Positions 1 through 13,636 are shown, counted from the stretch's first letter. The stretch: 64,000 bases of DNA from Paralithodes platypus (GCA_032716605.1 CM064518.1:38623039-38687038), one strand, 5' to 3'. Notes: generated by a model from the letters alone, not told the origin. A program made the numbers and translations.

Positions 1-175
1 CTCGCCAGGAAAAAAAGTCGACACCTAAATTGCACGAACAGTCTTAATATTTACAAAGAAATGGGGCGAAAAGTATTAAAACCGCCAAACTAATTGGCCG
101 AACGTCATAAATTCTGAAAACTAATGGGGCTAAACATGAGGGAGAAGGGGGTCTAGGAAAACGACCCATCTCTCT
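1..175 (-). mobile_element. MITE family A, truncated by the window edge
   Basis: This non-coding repeat is read in reverse here. Seen on the minus strand: a purine-rich end, then 'agccccattagttt', 'cgccccattt', and a 'gtgtcgac..tttcctggcgag' core. The same order of blocks occurs in the intact copies at 27290-27651 and 57845-58206. The core's other half lies outside the window. The family has TTAA ends and GGGGAG-type inverted termini, which is typical of non-autonomous piggyBac-like elements. That assignment is by termini only, since no transposase is present. Confidence 0.7.
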
Positions 176-228
176 TTTATAAGACTTGTTTCTTGAGGTA
201 ATTCTTGCTCATGCTCCTCCTTCTCACT

Positions 229-292
229 AGTCCTCTTCCTCCTCCGCCCCTTCTTCCTCCTCCTCCTCCTCCTCCTCCTCCTCTCACTCCAC
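229..292. repeat. (TCC)n low-complexity tract
   Basis: This is a C/T-only stretch dominated by tcc triplets. It makes an artefactual Gly/Arg-rich frame on the minus strand, which should not be taken as a gene. Confidence 0.9.
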
Positions 293-876
293 CACTACCC
301 TTCTCCCTCCCTCCACCCTGCGACCTCCTCACACTCCGGACATTATTAGTTTCCCTCGCCTCGTTCCTGCCACACTGTTGACACAAAGCTTCATAAGTCA
401 CACCTTAATTTCCCCAGGCCATTCCAGTGTAACCCCTTTAATTACAAGGAAGTTTTATTAGCCATCTGCTTATCATTGGAATACATGATCCTTCAGTAAA
501 TAGTGACTCCTATCTTGTTTTTAATTTGGATAACATTAGACAATTGTTCTCGAATTTGGAATAATTATGTTATGTTCTTATAATATCCCTCTGACTTTTC
601 AACTTTTTTCCAAGCTGATTAAACCCGTCTACTGATAGCCAGAAATATATTATGCAAGGCGACGACATCGAATATATTGCCATTCGTTCCGCCAGTGAAT
701 ATAGGCTTTTGTAATAGTTTGCGACTGAATTTCTAGGATAATCGACCAATACAATTTATTGGTACCACAAGCCACACTCCTAACCAAACAACATCAATTG
801 CATTCTTGAGTGTATATTTTCTTATGAACATTCTTATTTGGCCGGTTCCTCTTAAATTAATGTCTTATAATTGACA

Positions 877-1006
877 GAAATGAGGCCAAAGTTCTTAAAA
901 TCGCAAAACTAATGGGGCGAACATCTTAAAATCTCAAAATCAATGGGGCTAAACATGAAGAAGAAGGGGGTCGAGAAAAAATCCCTAAGTGGAAATCTCC
1001 CTTTAA
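877..1006 (-). mobile_element. MITE family A, partial copy
   Basis: Half of a family A element in reverse orientation. It has 'aaactaatggggcgaac', 'caatggggctaaacatg', 'aagaagggggtc' and a terminal 'gaaatctccctttaa', which matches the terminal block of the other copies. The half beyond the gatagcgagc core is missing, so this is a deleted or decayed copy. Confidence 0.7.
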
Positions 1007-2080
1007 TTATCTGTCTGTCTGAATGCCTGTTTATCTTCACGTATTTAATCAATGTATGAATTTGTCATCGAGCGAGTGTGACTGAAAGCGTTATGAACTA
1101 ATTATTCATGGGATCACGTTACATTGTTGTGTAATATATCACCCATATCAGGATATACTGTATATGGCTCATATACAAAACTATCGAACAGGAATAGACT
1201 AACAAAATTCATATATAGTGAAATTAACTCCAGACACTTCTTAGGTGAAGTAATATACACATTGGCAATACGTAAATGTATAAACAATATCAATCAGTTA
1301 AGCACACATTTCTGGCGTGTGTGCTATCCATGGAAACGATATTGCATGCACATTTATTCAATGTTCACAAACTTCATTGATAAATATTCTTGGTTAACCA
1401 GTATTGATCACTGTGAGTAAAGGGACAATCGAGAACAACACTTGTATACATTTTTTGGGAGGTTAGAATGAGAGTAAGATTTCACTGCTATAAGTCCAAA
1501 TTATGTTACAGTCACACATATAAACATACACGCAACGACATAATATTCGTAAACATCCGAATTGGTAGATACAATAATAATATGTGAGGATATATTTTCT
1601 TGATAGTGTTCGGCACTGGATTATACTTAATTTGTAATTACAAAACATTCCCCACACTTCGAGTTTTAACTTAAATCAACTCATTACGATAACTGCATAT
1701 ATTCACAACATAATACTATAAGCTTAGACTTACCCTAACCTAACATTAACGGACATGTAGGCTAATCTTTACCTAATCCAATATACTGTATAGAAACCCG
1801 TGACTTATCCTAATCGACCTCAAGGTGACAACAGCATAAAAGTTATGTAGTGAGGGCAAACAACCTTTTGCCCATGTACCGTGACACCACCAGTTATAAC
1901 CCCTGTAACTCATCTGGTGATGTGCTGGTCTATCAGAGTGAGAGCTGAGCGATCTCTGCCATAAACATAGCTTACTCCGACTGTTCCTTTAACTTATATA
2001 TTTTCTAGATCTCAAGTGACGGCGTCTCTTCCGTGGATTGATCTCCCAATCTACCAAGATTGGAAGCCAAAGCGTCACAT
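1007..2080. other. Unassigned AT-rich DNA
   Basis: The frames here (98 codons at 1124-1420 on the plus strand, 64 codons at 1463-1657 on the minus strand) show no recognisable domain and have AT-rich, random-looking composition. I see no repeat shared with the rest of the window and no RNA gene. Confidence 0.5.
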
Positions 2081-2086
2081 TTTCCC

Positions 2087-2324
2087 TTGCCCCTCAACTT
2101 TCTCTACATAATTGCTGAGGGGCACAGGGCCCTGGGTGGGGCTTTGGTTTCCCGGGCGTTTCCGCACCCTCCTCAGCTCGCCGCCATGAAGTGGCTTCGG
2201 TCACCCAGGCTTTATTGTGGTCGGCAGGGAGGGTTCTGTGGGGGCGCTCGGTTATGGCCTTGGGAATGCTCGGGGACTTAGGGCTGTTCGGCCAGGCAGC
2301 TTGGGAAACAACAACAACAACAAC
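2087..2324 (+). mobile_element. SINE-like repeat C with (CAA)n tail
   Basis: A GC-rich island of about 240 bp in AT-rich DNA that ends in a (caa)n tail. A second copy at 58757-58992 follows the same order: 'gcccctcaacttt', 'ggggcacagggccctgggtg', 'gcaccctcctcag', 'ggttatggcctt', 'ctcggccag.cagc' and (caa)n. A fragment of the 3' end lies at 56443-56486. Short length, a fixed 3' end and a simple-sequence tail suggest a SINE or the 3' tail of a LINE. I see no convincing A and B boxes, so the class is inferred. The two overlapping open frames in it are not genes. Confidence 0.6.
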
Positions 2325-2796
2325 CCCTGTAACTGCAAGAACTTATACATTTATAAACTTTGAGGACCAAGAGCGGTAGAGACAGAGATTAAATAAACAT
2401 CCACCTTTTCCTTCGCTTTTGTTCAGAAGTAAAAACGCTCGGACTTTACGACAGAAAAACAAAATATTTATCTATATCTTATTTGACTCCACGTGAAGGC
2501 AATGGTAAAATTTAACGGAATAACACTTGGATAACTGGTTATTGGAAGACAAATTCCATTGACTTTACTTAAGAGTAATGTACTGTACTAGTTTCTGGGT
2601 TAGAGTTAAAATGAGAGAGATGTCACAGTGAAATGTCATAGAGGTTATAATAACGATCAAGCCTCAGGGCTTTTAACTGATATAATGATATGGGATAGAA
2701 TATTGATTTACTCAGTACAAATACATATAAACTTTGACCTTTGCAATAAGGATTTGTAATATGTGGTTCTGTGGTACTCTGTCTATTATGGTTATT

Positions 2797-3780
2797 GGGG
2801 TTCGACCCCTACGGGGAACCCCTATTGTTATCATTAAACCCGGTTATTCATCCAAATTATCTTTACTCGCCGGTTCGACGCAATAACTCCAGAACCACTT
2901 TTTGGATCGGGATCAAACTTTCACAAGAGGTGCGTTTTTGTATTGGGCAACTTTTGATATGCTAAACATCCGGCATGGCGGCCAAACAGGTCCGTGGCAG
3001 CCGATTTCCCGAAACATTTGACGCCTAAATACCGTCTCTCCCACTCATAGGAAATGATTGGACTTTGGCATATGGTCTCCACTACTAATGCTCCGCAAAT
3101 GTTATAGAGAAGGTTTTGCTTTTGCACGTGGGTTTTTTTCCGGCAATCTTGAAAAAAACTCTAATTCCACTTAAAATTCCACATCTTGAAAACTACGCCG
3201 ATGATCAAAGCTATGTTTATGTAGTTGGGTGAGGCTCGCGATTCCGAACGTTTTGATACCAAAATAATATAAATGGGTGGAATAGTTTGGCCGCAGCATT
3301 GAAAACTGTCTATTCTTGAATGACTTTAAAACTGTATTCGGTACCCACACAAAGTTTACCGTCTACAGTCTATATGCTTCCACGCATCCCCTAGTTTTGC
3401 TTAAAAACATAGTCGATTTATTATTCAGATCTATTATTTGTTTTGTATTAACTCTCTCAAAACAGTTAAGAGTCCCTACGAATTCCACCAATTATTTATC
3501 CAACCTACCTATACATACCTACCCTACCAAATAATAATGATAATTCAAATTTATTTTTGGTGAATAACAGAGTATTGGCTAAGGTTTTTAACAATTCCTC
3601 CCTTTCCCAAATGCTTTGTTTAATAACAAAGTTCTAGACCTTCAAAGTTTTGACAATTTTTGGTGTGGTGTGACTTACCTTTCCTCCTCCCTCAAACAGC
3701 AAGCAACGTTATCTGGGATTCGAGAAGTATTGCACGCTTCCTTATCAGGGGTTCAAGTAGTATTGTACGCTTCCATAAAA
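2797..3780 (+). repeat. Composite dispersed repeat, copy A, 5' part
   Basis: It begins with the palindromic 'ggttcgacccctacgggg' and continues with 'caataactccagaaccac', 'ttgtattgggcaac' and 'catggcggccaaacagg'. The same sequence, at roughly 90% by eye, recurs at 18841-19800 in the same orientation. A shorter related block recurs inside the unit ('acgcaataactccggaacc' at 3788 and 19806). It is non-coding. The pair of copies brackets the large palindromic array. Confidence 0.75.
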
Positions 3781-4430
3781 AGGTTTTTACGCAATAACTC
3801 CGGAACCACTTGTCGGATCGGGACCATACTTTGACACAAGGTGCATTTTGTTATTGGGCAACTTTTGATATGATATCCAAAATGGTGGCCAGACAGGCAC
3901 GTGGCAGCCTTTCACACCCAACCCATCTCGTCCTATCTAATTTTATGTTGAACTCTATTGTTCTTGATCCCACTATAGGACTCGGTAGTCAATTCCACAT
4001 ATCTACAACTCTGTTACTAAACGAATAGAGGCAGATCCCTTACACACCCAGTCTCTCTCTGTCGCTCGTTTGCTTGCACACCGGTACAAATGAGGCAGAT
4101 CCCTTACACATGCAACTAAGATGAACATGGGAATCTGCAGAGAGACAAGTGGCCCACAAAAGGCAGATTCCTTTCACATCCAACCAATTTCGTCCATATG
4201 ACTATCTGATTTTATCTTGAAATTCTCTATTGTTCTTGATCCCACTATAGCACTAGGTAGCCTATTTCACATATCTACGACTCTGTTACGAGAGAGGCAG
4301 ATCCCTTACACAGCCAATCTTTCTCTCTCTCGCTCTCTCTTATAGGATTTTTTTTGTTTGCACACTGGTGCAAATGAGGCAGATCCTTTACAAATGCTAC
4401 CAAGATAAAAATGGGAGTCTGCAGAGAGCC
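3780..4430 (-). mobile_element. LINE 3'-end fragments, copy A, cut by the array
   Basis: Two head-to-tail copies of a LINE 3' end, read on the minus strand. Each contains 'gatcccactatag', then a 'tattccacatatctac' block that encodes a decayed NRVVD.WNRL-like motif when reversed. That motif is typical of the C-terminal end of non-LTR retrotransposon ORF2. Repeated 'gaggcagatcccttacaca' and 'gtctgcagagagcc' blocks follow. The copy stops abruptly after 'gagagccga' at about 4430, where 30-bp units begin. Its counterpart at 20395 continues with 'ttggccc', so this is a real breakpoint. Confidence 0.65.
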
Positions 4431-7400
4431 GACATTACTACCTTATTCCAACATCTGACACACATTACCACCATATTACAACACCTGGCAGACATTACTA
4501 CCTTATTCCAACATCTGGCATACATTACTACCATATTCCAAAAACTGGCAGACATTGCTACCATATGTTCCAATATCTGACAGACATTACTACCATATTC
4601 CAACATCTGGCAGACATTACTACCATATTCCAACATCTGACAGACATTACTACCTTATTCCAACATCTGACAGACATTACTACCTTATTCCAACATCTGG
4701 CCAACATTACTACCATATTCCAACATCTGACAGACATTACTACCTTATTCCAACCTCTGGCAGACATTACTACCATATTCCAACATCTGACAGACATTAC
4801 TACCTTATTCCAACATCTGACACACATTACTACCTTATTCCAACATCTGGCCGACATTACTACCATATTCCAACATCTGACAGACATTACTACCTTATTC
4901 CAACCTCTGGCAGACATGAATACCTTATTCCAACATCTGGCAGACATTACTACCATATTCCAACATCTAACAGACATTACTACCATATTCCAACATCTGA
5001 CAGACATTATTACCTTATTCAACATCTGACAGATATTACTACCATATTCCAACATCTGGCAGACATTAATAGGCCTACCATATTTCAACATCTGACAGAC
5101 ATTACTACGTACATATTCCAACATCTGGCAGACATAAATACCATATTCCTACATCTGGCATACATTACTATCATATTCCAACATCTGACAGACATTACTA
5201 CCTTATTCCAACATCTGGCAGACATTACTACCTTATTCAATCATCTGGCAGACATAACTACCTTATTCCAACATCTGGCATACATTACTACCTTATTCCA
5301 ACAGCTGGCAGACATTACTACCTTATTCCAACATCTGACAGACATTACTACCTTATTCCAATATCTGACAGACATTACTGCCTTATTCCAACATCTGACA
5401 GATATTACTACCTTATTCCAACATGTGGCAGACATTACTACCTTATTCTAATATCTGACACACATGACTACCTTATTCCAACATCTGACAGACATTACTA
5501 CCATATTCCAACATCTTGCAGACAATACTACCTTATTCCAACATCTGGCAGACATTGCTACCTTATTTCAAAGTCTGGCAGACATTTCTACAATATTTTA
5601 ACGTCTGGTAGACATTACTACCTTATTGCAACATCTATCAGACATTACTATCATATGCATTCCAACATCTGACACACGTTAACCTTATTCCAAATTCTGG
5701 CAGACATTACTGCCTGATTGCAACATCTGACAGACATTTCCACAGTATCCTAACATCTGGCAGATATTACTACAATATTCCAACATCTGACAGACATTAC
5801 TTCCTTACTCCAACATCTGGCAGACATTAATACCATATTGCAACAACTGACAGACATTACTACCTTATTCCAACATCTGACAGACATTACTACCTTATTC
5901 CAACATCTGACAGACATTACTACCATATTCCAACATCTGGCAGACTTTACCAACTTATTCCAACATCTGGCAGACATTGCTACCTTATTTCAACATCTGG
6001 CAGACATTTACACAATATTTCATCGTCTGGTAGACATTATAATTACTACCTTATTGCAAGAATCTGACAGACATTACTACCATATTCCATCATCTGACAG
6101 ACATTACTACCATATTCCAACATCTGACACACGTTAACCATATTCCAAAACTGGCAGAGATTACTGTCTGATTGCAACATATGACACACATTTCCACAAT
6201 ATCCTAACATCTGGCAGATATTACTACAATATTCTAACATCTGACAGACATTACTTCCTTATTCCAATATCTGGCAGACATTACTATAATATTGCAACAT
6301 CTGACAGACATTAGTACCTTATTCCAACATCTGGCAGACATTACTACCTTATTCCAACATCTGGCAGACATTATTACCTGATTGCAACATCTGACAGACA
6401 TTCCTAACCTATTCCAAAATCTGGCAGACATTCGTACCTTATTCCAACATCTGGCAGACATTACTACCTGTTTGAAGCATCTGACTGACAATTTTACATT
6501 CCACCATCTGGCACACATTTCTACAAAATCCTAACACCTGGCAGACATCACTACCATATTCCAACACCTGGCAGACATTACTACCTTATTCCAACATCTG
6601 GCAGACATTATTACCATATTCCAACAACTGGAAGACATTGCTACCTTATTCCAACATCTGGCAGACATTATAACCATATTCCAACAACTGGCAGACATTA
6701 CTACCTTATTCCAACATCTGGCAGACATGACTACCTTATTCCAACATCTGGCAGCCATTACTACCTTATTCCCAAATCAGACAGACATAAATACTTTATT
6801 CCAACTTCTGACAGACATTACTACCATATTCCAACATCTGACAGACATTACTACTTTATTCCAACGTCTGGCAGACATTACTACCATATTCCAACATCTG
6901 ACAGTCATTACTACCATACTCCAACATCTGACAGACGTTACTACAATATTCCAACATCTGACAGACATTACTACCTTATTCAACATCTGACAGAGATTAC
7001 TACCATATTCCAATATCTGGCAGACATTAATAGGCCTACCCTATTTAAACATCTGACATAAATTACTACCATATTCCCACATCTGGCAGACATTAATACA
7101 ATATTCCTACATCTGGCAGACATTGCTACCATATTCCAACATCTGGCAGACATTACTACCTTATTCCAACATCTGGCAGACATTACTACCTTATTCCAAC
7201 ATCTGGCAGACATTACTACCTTATTCCAACATCTGGCAGACAGTACTACCTTATTCCAACATCTGACAGACATTACTACCTTATTCCAACATCTGACAGA
7301 CATTACTACCTTATTGCAAAATCTGACAGACATTGCTACCATATTCCAAAATCTGACACACGTTAACCTTAATCCAAATTCTGGCAGACATTACTGCCTG

Positions 7401-10400
7401 ATTACAACATCTGACAGATATTTCCTTAATATCCTAACATCTGGCAGACATTACTACAATATTCCAACATCTGACAGACATTACTTCCTTATTCCAATAT
7501 CTGGCAGACATTATTACCTGATTGCAACATCTGGCAGACATTCGTACCTTATTCCAACATCTGGCAGACATTAGTACCTGTTTGAAGCATCTGACAGACA
7601 ATTTTACATTCCAACATCTGGCAGAAATTTTTACAATATTCGAACACTTGGCAGACATTACTACCATATTCTAAAACCTGGCAGACATTCCTACCTTATT
7701 CCAACATCTGGCAGACATTACTACCTGTTTGAAGCATCTGACAGACAATTTTACATTCCAACATCTGGCAGAAATTTTTACAATATTCGAACACCTGGCA
7801 GACATTACTACCATATTCTAAAACCTGGCAAACATTACTACCTTTTTCCAACATCTGGCAGACATTACTACCATATTCCAACAACTGGCAGACATTACTA
7901 CCTTATTCCTACATCTGGCAGACATGACTACCTTATTCCAACATCTGGCACACATGACTACCTTATTCCAACATCTGGCAGACATTACTACCTTATTCCC
8001 AAATCTGACAGACATTACTATCATAGTCCAACATCTGGCAGACATTACTACCATATGCCAACATCTGAAAGACATTAATACCATATTCCAACATCTGACA
8101 GATATTACCACTTTATTCCAAAATCTGAAAGACATTACTAAAATATTCCAACATTTGACAGACATTACTACTTCATTCCAACATCTGGCACAACATTACT
8201 ACCATATTCCAACATCTGACAGACATTACTACCACATTCCAACATCTGACAGACATTACTATTATATTCCAACATCTGACAGACATTACTACCTTATTCA
8301 ACATTTGACAGACATTACTACCTTATTCCCAAATCTGACAGACATTACTATCATAGTCCAACATCTGGCAGACATTACTACCATATTCCAACATCTGACA
8401 GACATTACTACCACACTCCAACATCTGACAGACATTACTACTTTATTCCAACATCTGACAGACATTACTACCATGTACCAACATCTGACAGACATTACTA
8501 CCTTATTCATAAATCTGGCAGACATTACTACCATATTCCAACATCTGACAGACATTACTACCACATTCCAACATCTGACAGACATTACTATTATATTCCA
8601 ACATCTGACAGACATTACTACCTTATTCAACATTTGACAGACATTACTACCATATTCCAAAATCTGGCTGATTTTTATAGGCCTACCCTATTTCAACATC
8701 TGACAGACATTACTACCATATGCCAACATCTGGCAGACATTAATACCATAATCCAACATCTGGCAGACAATATTACCATATTCCAACATCTGGCAGACAT
8801 TACTACCTTATTCCAACATCTGGCAGACATTCGTACCTTATTCCAACATCTGGCAGACATTACTACCTTATTCCAACATCTGACAGACATTACTACCTTA
8901 TTCCAACATCTGACAGACATTACTACCTTATTCCAAAATCTGACAGACATTACTACCTTATTCCAACATCTGGCAGACATTACTACGTTATGCCAACATC
9001 TGACAGACATTACAACCATATGCCAACATCTGACAGACATTACTACCTTATTCCAACATCTGGCCGACATTACTACCATATTCCAACATCTGACAGACAT
9101 TATTACCATATTCTAACATCTGACTGACATTACTACTATATTCCAACATCTGACAGACATTACGACCTTATTCAACATCTGACAGACATTACTACCATAT
9201 TCCAACACCTGGCATACATTCCTACCATATTCCAACAACTGGCAGGCATTGCTACCATAGTCCAACATTTGAGACATTACTACCATATTCCAACATCTGG
9301 CAGACATTACAACCAAATTACAACATCTGACAGACATTACTACCTTATTCCAACATCTGACAGACATTACTACCTTATTCCAACATCTGGCAGACATTAC
9401 TACCATATTCCAACATCTGACAGGTATTACTACCTTATTCAAACATCTGGCAGACATGACTACCTTATTCCAACATCTGGCAGACATTACTGCCTTATTC
9501 CCAAATCTAACAGACATTACTACCATAGTCCAACATCTGGCAGACATTACTACCTTATTCCAACATCTGACAGACATTACTACCTTATTCCAACATCTGA
9601 CAGACATTACTAACTTATTCCATCATCTGACAGACATTACGACCTTATCCCAACATCTGGCAGACATTACTACGTTATACCAACATCGGACAGACATTAC
9701 TACCATATGCCAACATCTGACAGACATTACTACCTTTTTCCAACATCTGGCAGACATTACTACCATATTCCAACATCTGACAGACATTACTACCATATTC
9801 AAACATCTGACAGACATTACTACTATATTCCAACATCTGACAGACATTACGACCTTATTCAACATCTGACAGACATTTCTACCATATTCCAACACCTGGC
9901 AGACATTCCTACCTTATTCCAACATCTGGCAGACATTGCCACCTTATTCCAACAACTGGCAGACATTGCTACCATATTCCAACATTTGAGACATAACTAC
10001 CATATACCAACATCTGGCAGACATTACTACCAAATTCCAGGATCTGACAGACATTACTACCTTATTCCAACATCTGACACACATTACTACCTTATTCCAA
10101 CATCTGGCAGACATTACTACCATATTCCAACATCTGACAGACATTACTACCTTATTCCAACATCTGGCACACATGACTACCTTATTCCAACATCTGGCAG
10201 ACATTACTGCCTTATTCCCAAATCTGACAGACATTACTACCATACCCCAACATCTGGCAGAGATTACTACCATATTCCAACATCTTTCAGATATTTCTAC
10301 CATATTCCAACATCTGACAGACATTACTACTTTATTCCAACATCTGACAGACATTACTACCATATACCAACATCTGACAGACATTACTACCTTATTCCAA

Positions 10401-12985
10401 CATCTGGCAGACATTACTACCATATTCCAACATCTGACAGACATTACTACCATATTCCAACATCTGACATACATTACTACCATATTCCAACATCTGACAG
10501 ACATTACTACCTTATTCTACATTTGACAGACATTACTACCATATTCCAAAATCTGGCAGATATTTATAGGCCTACCCTATTTCAACATCTGACAGACATT
10601 ACTACCATATGCCAACATCTGACAGACATTACTACCTTTTTCCCACATCTAGCAGACATTACTACCATATTCCAACATCTGATAGACATTACAACCATAT
10701 TCCAACATCTGACAGACATTACTACTATATTCCAACATCTGACAGACAATACGACTTTATTCAACATCTGACAGACATTACTACCATATTCTAACACCTG
10801 GCAGACATTCCTACCTTATTCCAACATCTGGCAAACATTGCCACCATATTCCAACAACTGGCAGACATTGCTACCATATTCCAACATTTGAGACATTACT
10901 ACCATATACCAACATCTGGCAGACATTACTACCAAATTCCAACATCTGACAGACATTACTACCTTACATCTGGCAGACATTACTACCATATTCCAACATC
11001 TGACAGACATTACTACCTTATTCCAACATCTGGCAGACATGACTACCTTATTCCAACATCTGGCAGACATTACTGCCTTATTCCCAAATCTGACAGACAT
11101 TACTACCATAGTCCAACATCTGGCAGACATTACTACCATATTCCAACATCTGACAGACATTACTACCATATTCCAACATCTGACAGACATTACTACCATA
11201 TTCCAACATCTGACAGACATTACTACTTTATTCCAACATCTGACAGACATTACTACCATATACCAACATCTGACAGACATTACTACCTTATTCCAACATC
11301 TGGCAGACATTACTACCATATTCCAACATCTGACAGACATTACTACCATATTCCAACATCTGACAGACATTACTACCATATTCCAACATCTGACAGACAT
11401 TACTACCTTATTTAACATTTGACAGACATTACTACCATATTCCAACATCTGGCAGATATTTATAGGCCTACCCTATTTCAACATCTGACAGACATTACTA
11501 CCATATGCCAACATCTGTCAGACATTAATACCATAATCCAACATCAGGCAGACAATATTACTACCTTATTCCAACATCTGGCAGACATTACTACCTTATT
11601 CCAACATCTGGCAGACAGTATACTACCTTATTCCAACATCTGACAGACAATACAACCATATTCCAACATCGACAGACATTACTACCATATACCAACATCC
11701 GACAGACATTACTACTATATTGCAACATCTGACAGACATTACTACCTTATTCAACATCTGACAGACATTTCTACCATATTCCAACATCTGGCAGATATTA
11801 ATAGGCCTACCCTATTCCAACATCTGGCAGACATTAATACCATATTCCAACATCTGGCAGACAATATTACCATATTCCAACATCTGGCAGATATTACTAC
11901 CTTATTCCAACATCTGGCAGACATTATTACATTATTCCAACATCTGGCAGACATTACTACATTATTCCAACATCTGACAGACATGACTACCTTATTCCAA
12001 CATCTGACAGACATTACTACCCTATTCCAACATCTGACAGACATTACTACCATATTCCAACATCTGGCAGACATTACTACCTTATTTTAACATCTGGCAG
12101 ACATTGCTACCTTATTTCAACATATGGCAGACATTTCTGCAATATTTCAACGTCTGGTAGACATTACTACCATATTGCAACATCTGACAGACATTACTAC
12201 CATATTCCAACATCTGACACACGTTAACCTTATTCCAAATTCTGGCAGACATTACTGCCTGATTGCAACATCTGACAGACATTTCCACAGTATCCTAACA
12301 TCTGGCAGACATTACTACAATATTCCAACATTTGACAGACATTACTTCCTTATTCCAATATCTGGGAGACATTACTATAATATTGCAACATCTGACAGAC
12401 ATAACTACCTTATTCCAACATATGACTGACATTACTACCATATTGAAACATCTGACAGACATTAACCCCTTCAGACATATATGACGCAGAGGTTGCCAGA
12501 TTAGCAATAAGAAATAGAGTTCTCTCACTCTTATAATTACCTCTCCAAAATTAGTTTTCTGCCCACATCTAACTCAAAGACAACTGCAGAGGTTGAAGTA
12601 ACTAAAATAAAGGTTTGTAAAAAACCCTGATGGTAATAAAGGCTTTAAAGTATCCCTAATAGGCTCAAAATTGCGTCATATGTCGGAGAGGGTTAATACC
12701 TTATTCCAACATCTGGCAGACATAATTACCACCTTATTCCAACATCTGGCAGACATTATTACCTGATTGCAACATCTGACAGACATTTCTAACCTATTCC
12801 TAAATCTGGCAGACATTCGTACCTTATTCCAACATCTGGAAGGAATTACTACCTGTTTGAAACATCTGACAGACAATTTTACATTCCAACAACTGGCAGA
12901 CATTTCAACAATATTCCAAACATCTTACAGACATTACTATCTTATTCCAACATCTGGCAGACATTACTACAATATTTCACTATCA
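4430..12985 (+). repeat. 30-bp tandem array, left arm of giant palindrome
   Basis: About 280 head-to-tail copies of a 30-bp unit. The unit consists of 'cagacattactacc', then 'ttattc' or 'atattc', then 'caacatct', then 'ga' or 'gg'. The register holds for hundreds of bases, and 29-31 bp variants occur at defined points. Rare variants recur together. 'taggcctacc' appears near 5069, 7030, 8677, 10566, 11461 and 11802. A 'cacacgttaacc..' block appears near 5675, 6130, 7355 and 12225. This shows higher-order duplication of 0.7-1.9 kb segments. Because 30 is a multiple of 3, frames stay open on both strands (up to 354 codons on the plus strand at 9707-10771, with a 10-residue period). I read these as artefacts, not genes. 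A 227-bp MITE interrupts the array at 12466-12692. Confidence 0.95.
12466..12692. mobile_element. 227-bp TTAA-flanked MITE inside the array
   Basis: This is unrelated sequence within the 30-bp array, bounded by TTAA at 12462-12465 and 12693-12696. The termini are inverted repeats: the left end reads CCCCTTCAGACATAT..GACGCA and the reversed right end reads CCCTCTCCGACATATGACGCA. TTAA duplication plus CCC-starting termini is the signature of piggyBac-like elements. It has no coding capacity, so it must have been moved in trans. The matching place in the right arm (about 14336-14339) is uninterrupted, so the insertion came after the palindrome formed. Confidence 0.85.
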
Positions 12986-13084
12986 AAGACATGAAGGATA
13001 TCGGTCAGACAGAATTCATGTACGAACATCCGGCAGACAGAAAAACAAACATCGACATTGGGCAGACAAACAAATATCCAGAAA
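12986..13084 (+). repeat. Junction spacer, left copy
   Basis: A non-repeated linker between the 30-bp and 57-bp arrays. It matches the reverse complement of 14025-14124, with about 7 mismatches over 125 bases in my hand alignment including the flanks. It contains 'cggcagacagaaaaacaaac', which is related to the repeats at 18405-18790. Confidence 0.85.
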
Positions 13085-13636
13085 GTGAATGTTTATGCCA
13101 TCTAGTGACAAAAAATGGAAACTAGTAATTTATCCATAAAAGTGAAGGCGTATGCCATCTAGTGACAAAAATGGAAACTAATAAATAAGCCCCAAAAGTG
13201 AATACCTACGCCATCTTGTGACAAAAATAGGAACTATTTATTTATCCCAAAAAGTGAAGGCCTATTCCATCTAGTGACAACAAAAGAAACTAATAAAGAA
13301 ACCCTAAAAGTGAAGACCTACGCCATCTATTGACAGAAAAATAAACTAATAATTCAGCCAGCAAAGTGAATGCTTACGCCATCTATTGACTGAAAAGGAA
13401 ACTAATAATTAAACCAGAAAATTGAATGCTTATGTCATCTATTGTCAGAAAAAGAAACTAATGATTAAATCTGAAAAGTGAATGCCTACGCCATCTATTG
13501 GCGAGATAATAAACTAATACACATCTCCAGAAAGTGAATGCTTATGCCATCTATTGGAAGAAAATAGAACTAATATCTAGGAGTACAAAAGTGAATGCTT
13601 ACGCCATCTCTTGGCAGACAATGAAACTAATTAGGT
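13085..13636 (+). repeat. 57-bp tandem array, left half of palindrome centre
   Basis: Ten copies of a unit of about 57 bp with the pattern 'agtgaatgcttacgccatct', then 'agtgacaaaaatggaaacta', then 'ataaat..ccaaa'. The 'ccatct' cores fall near 13098, 13155, 13212, 13268, 13323, 13380, 13436, 13492, 13546 and 13604. Units nearest the junction spacer read 'ccatctagtgac'. Units nearer the centre read 'ccatctattg'. There is no coding potential. Confidence 0.9.

Noticed and set aside
177..401. Gly/Arg-rich (RGG-like) protein
   Set aside because: It is produced by a (TCC)n tract and lacks any other support.
4555..11422. Family of repetitive proteins with a ten-residue period (DITTLFQHLT or RHYYLIPTSD)
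   Set aside because: The same stretch is open on both strands and in two plus-strand frames because the unit is 30 bp. No signal peptide, splice context or frame preference is visible.
4430..12460. CRISPR-like array of ~30-bp repeats
   Set aside because: Units are strictly adjacent with no unique spacers, the sequence is eukaryotic, and no cas gene is present. It is a plain tandem satellite.
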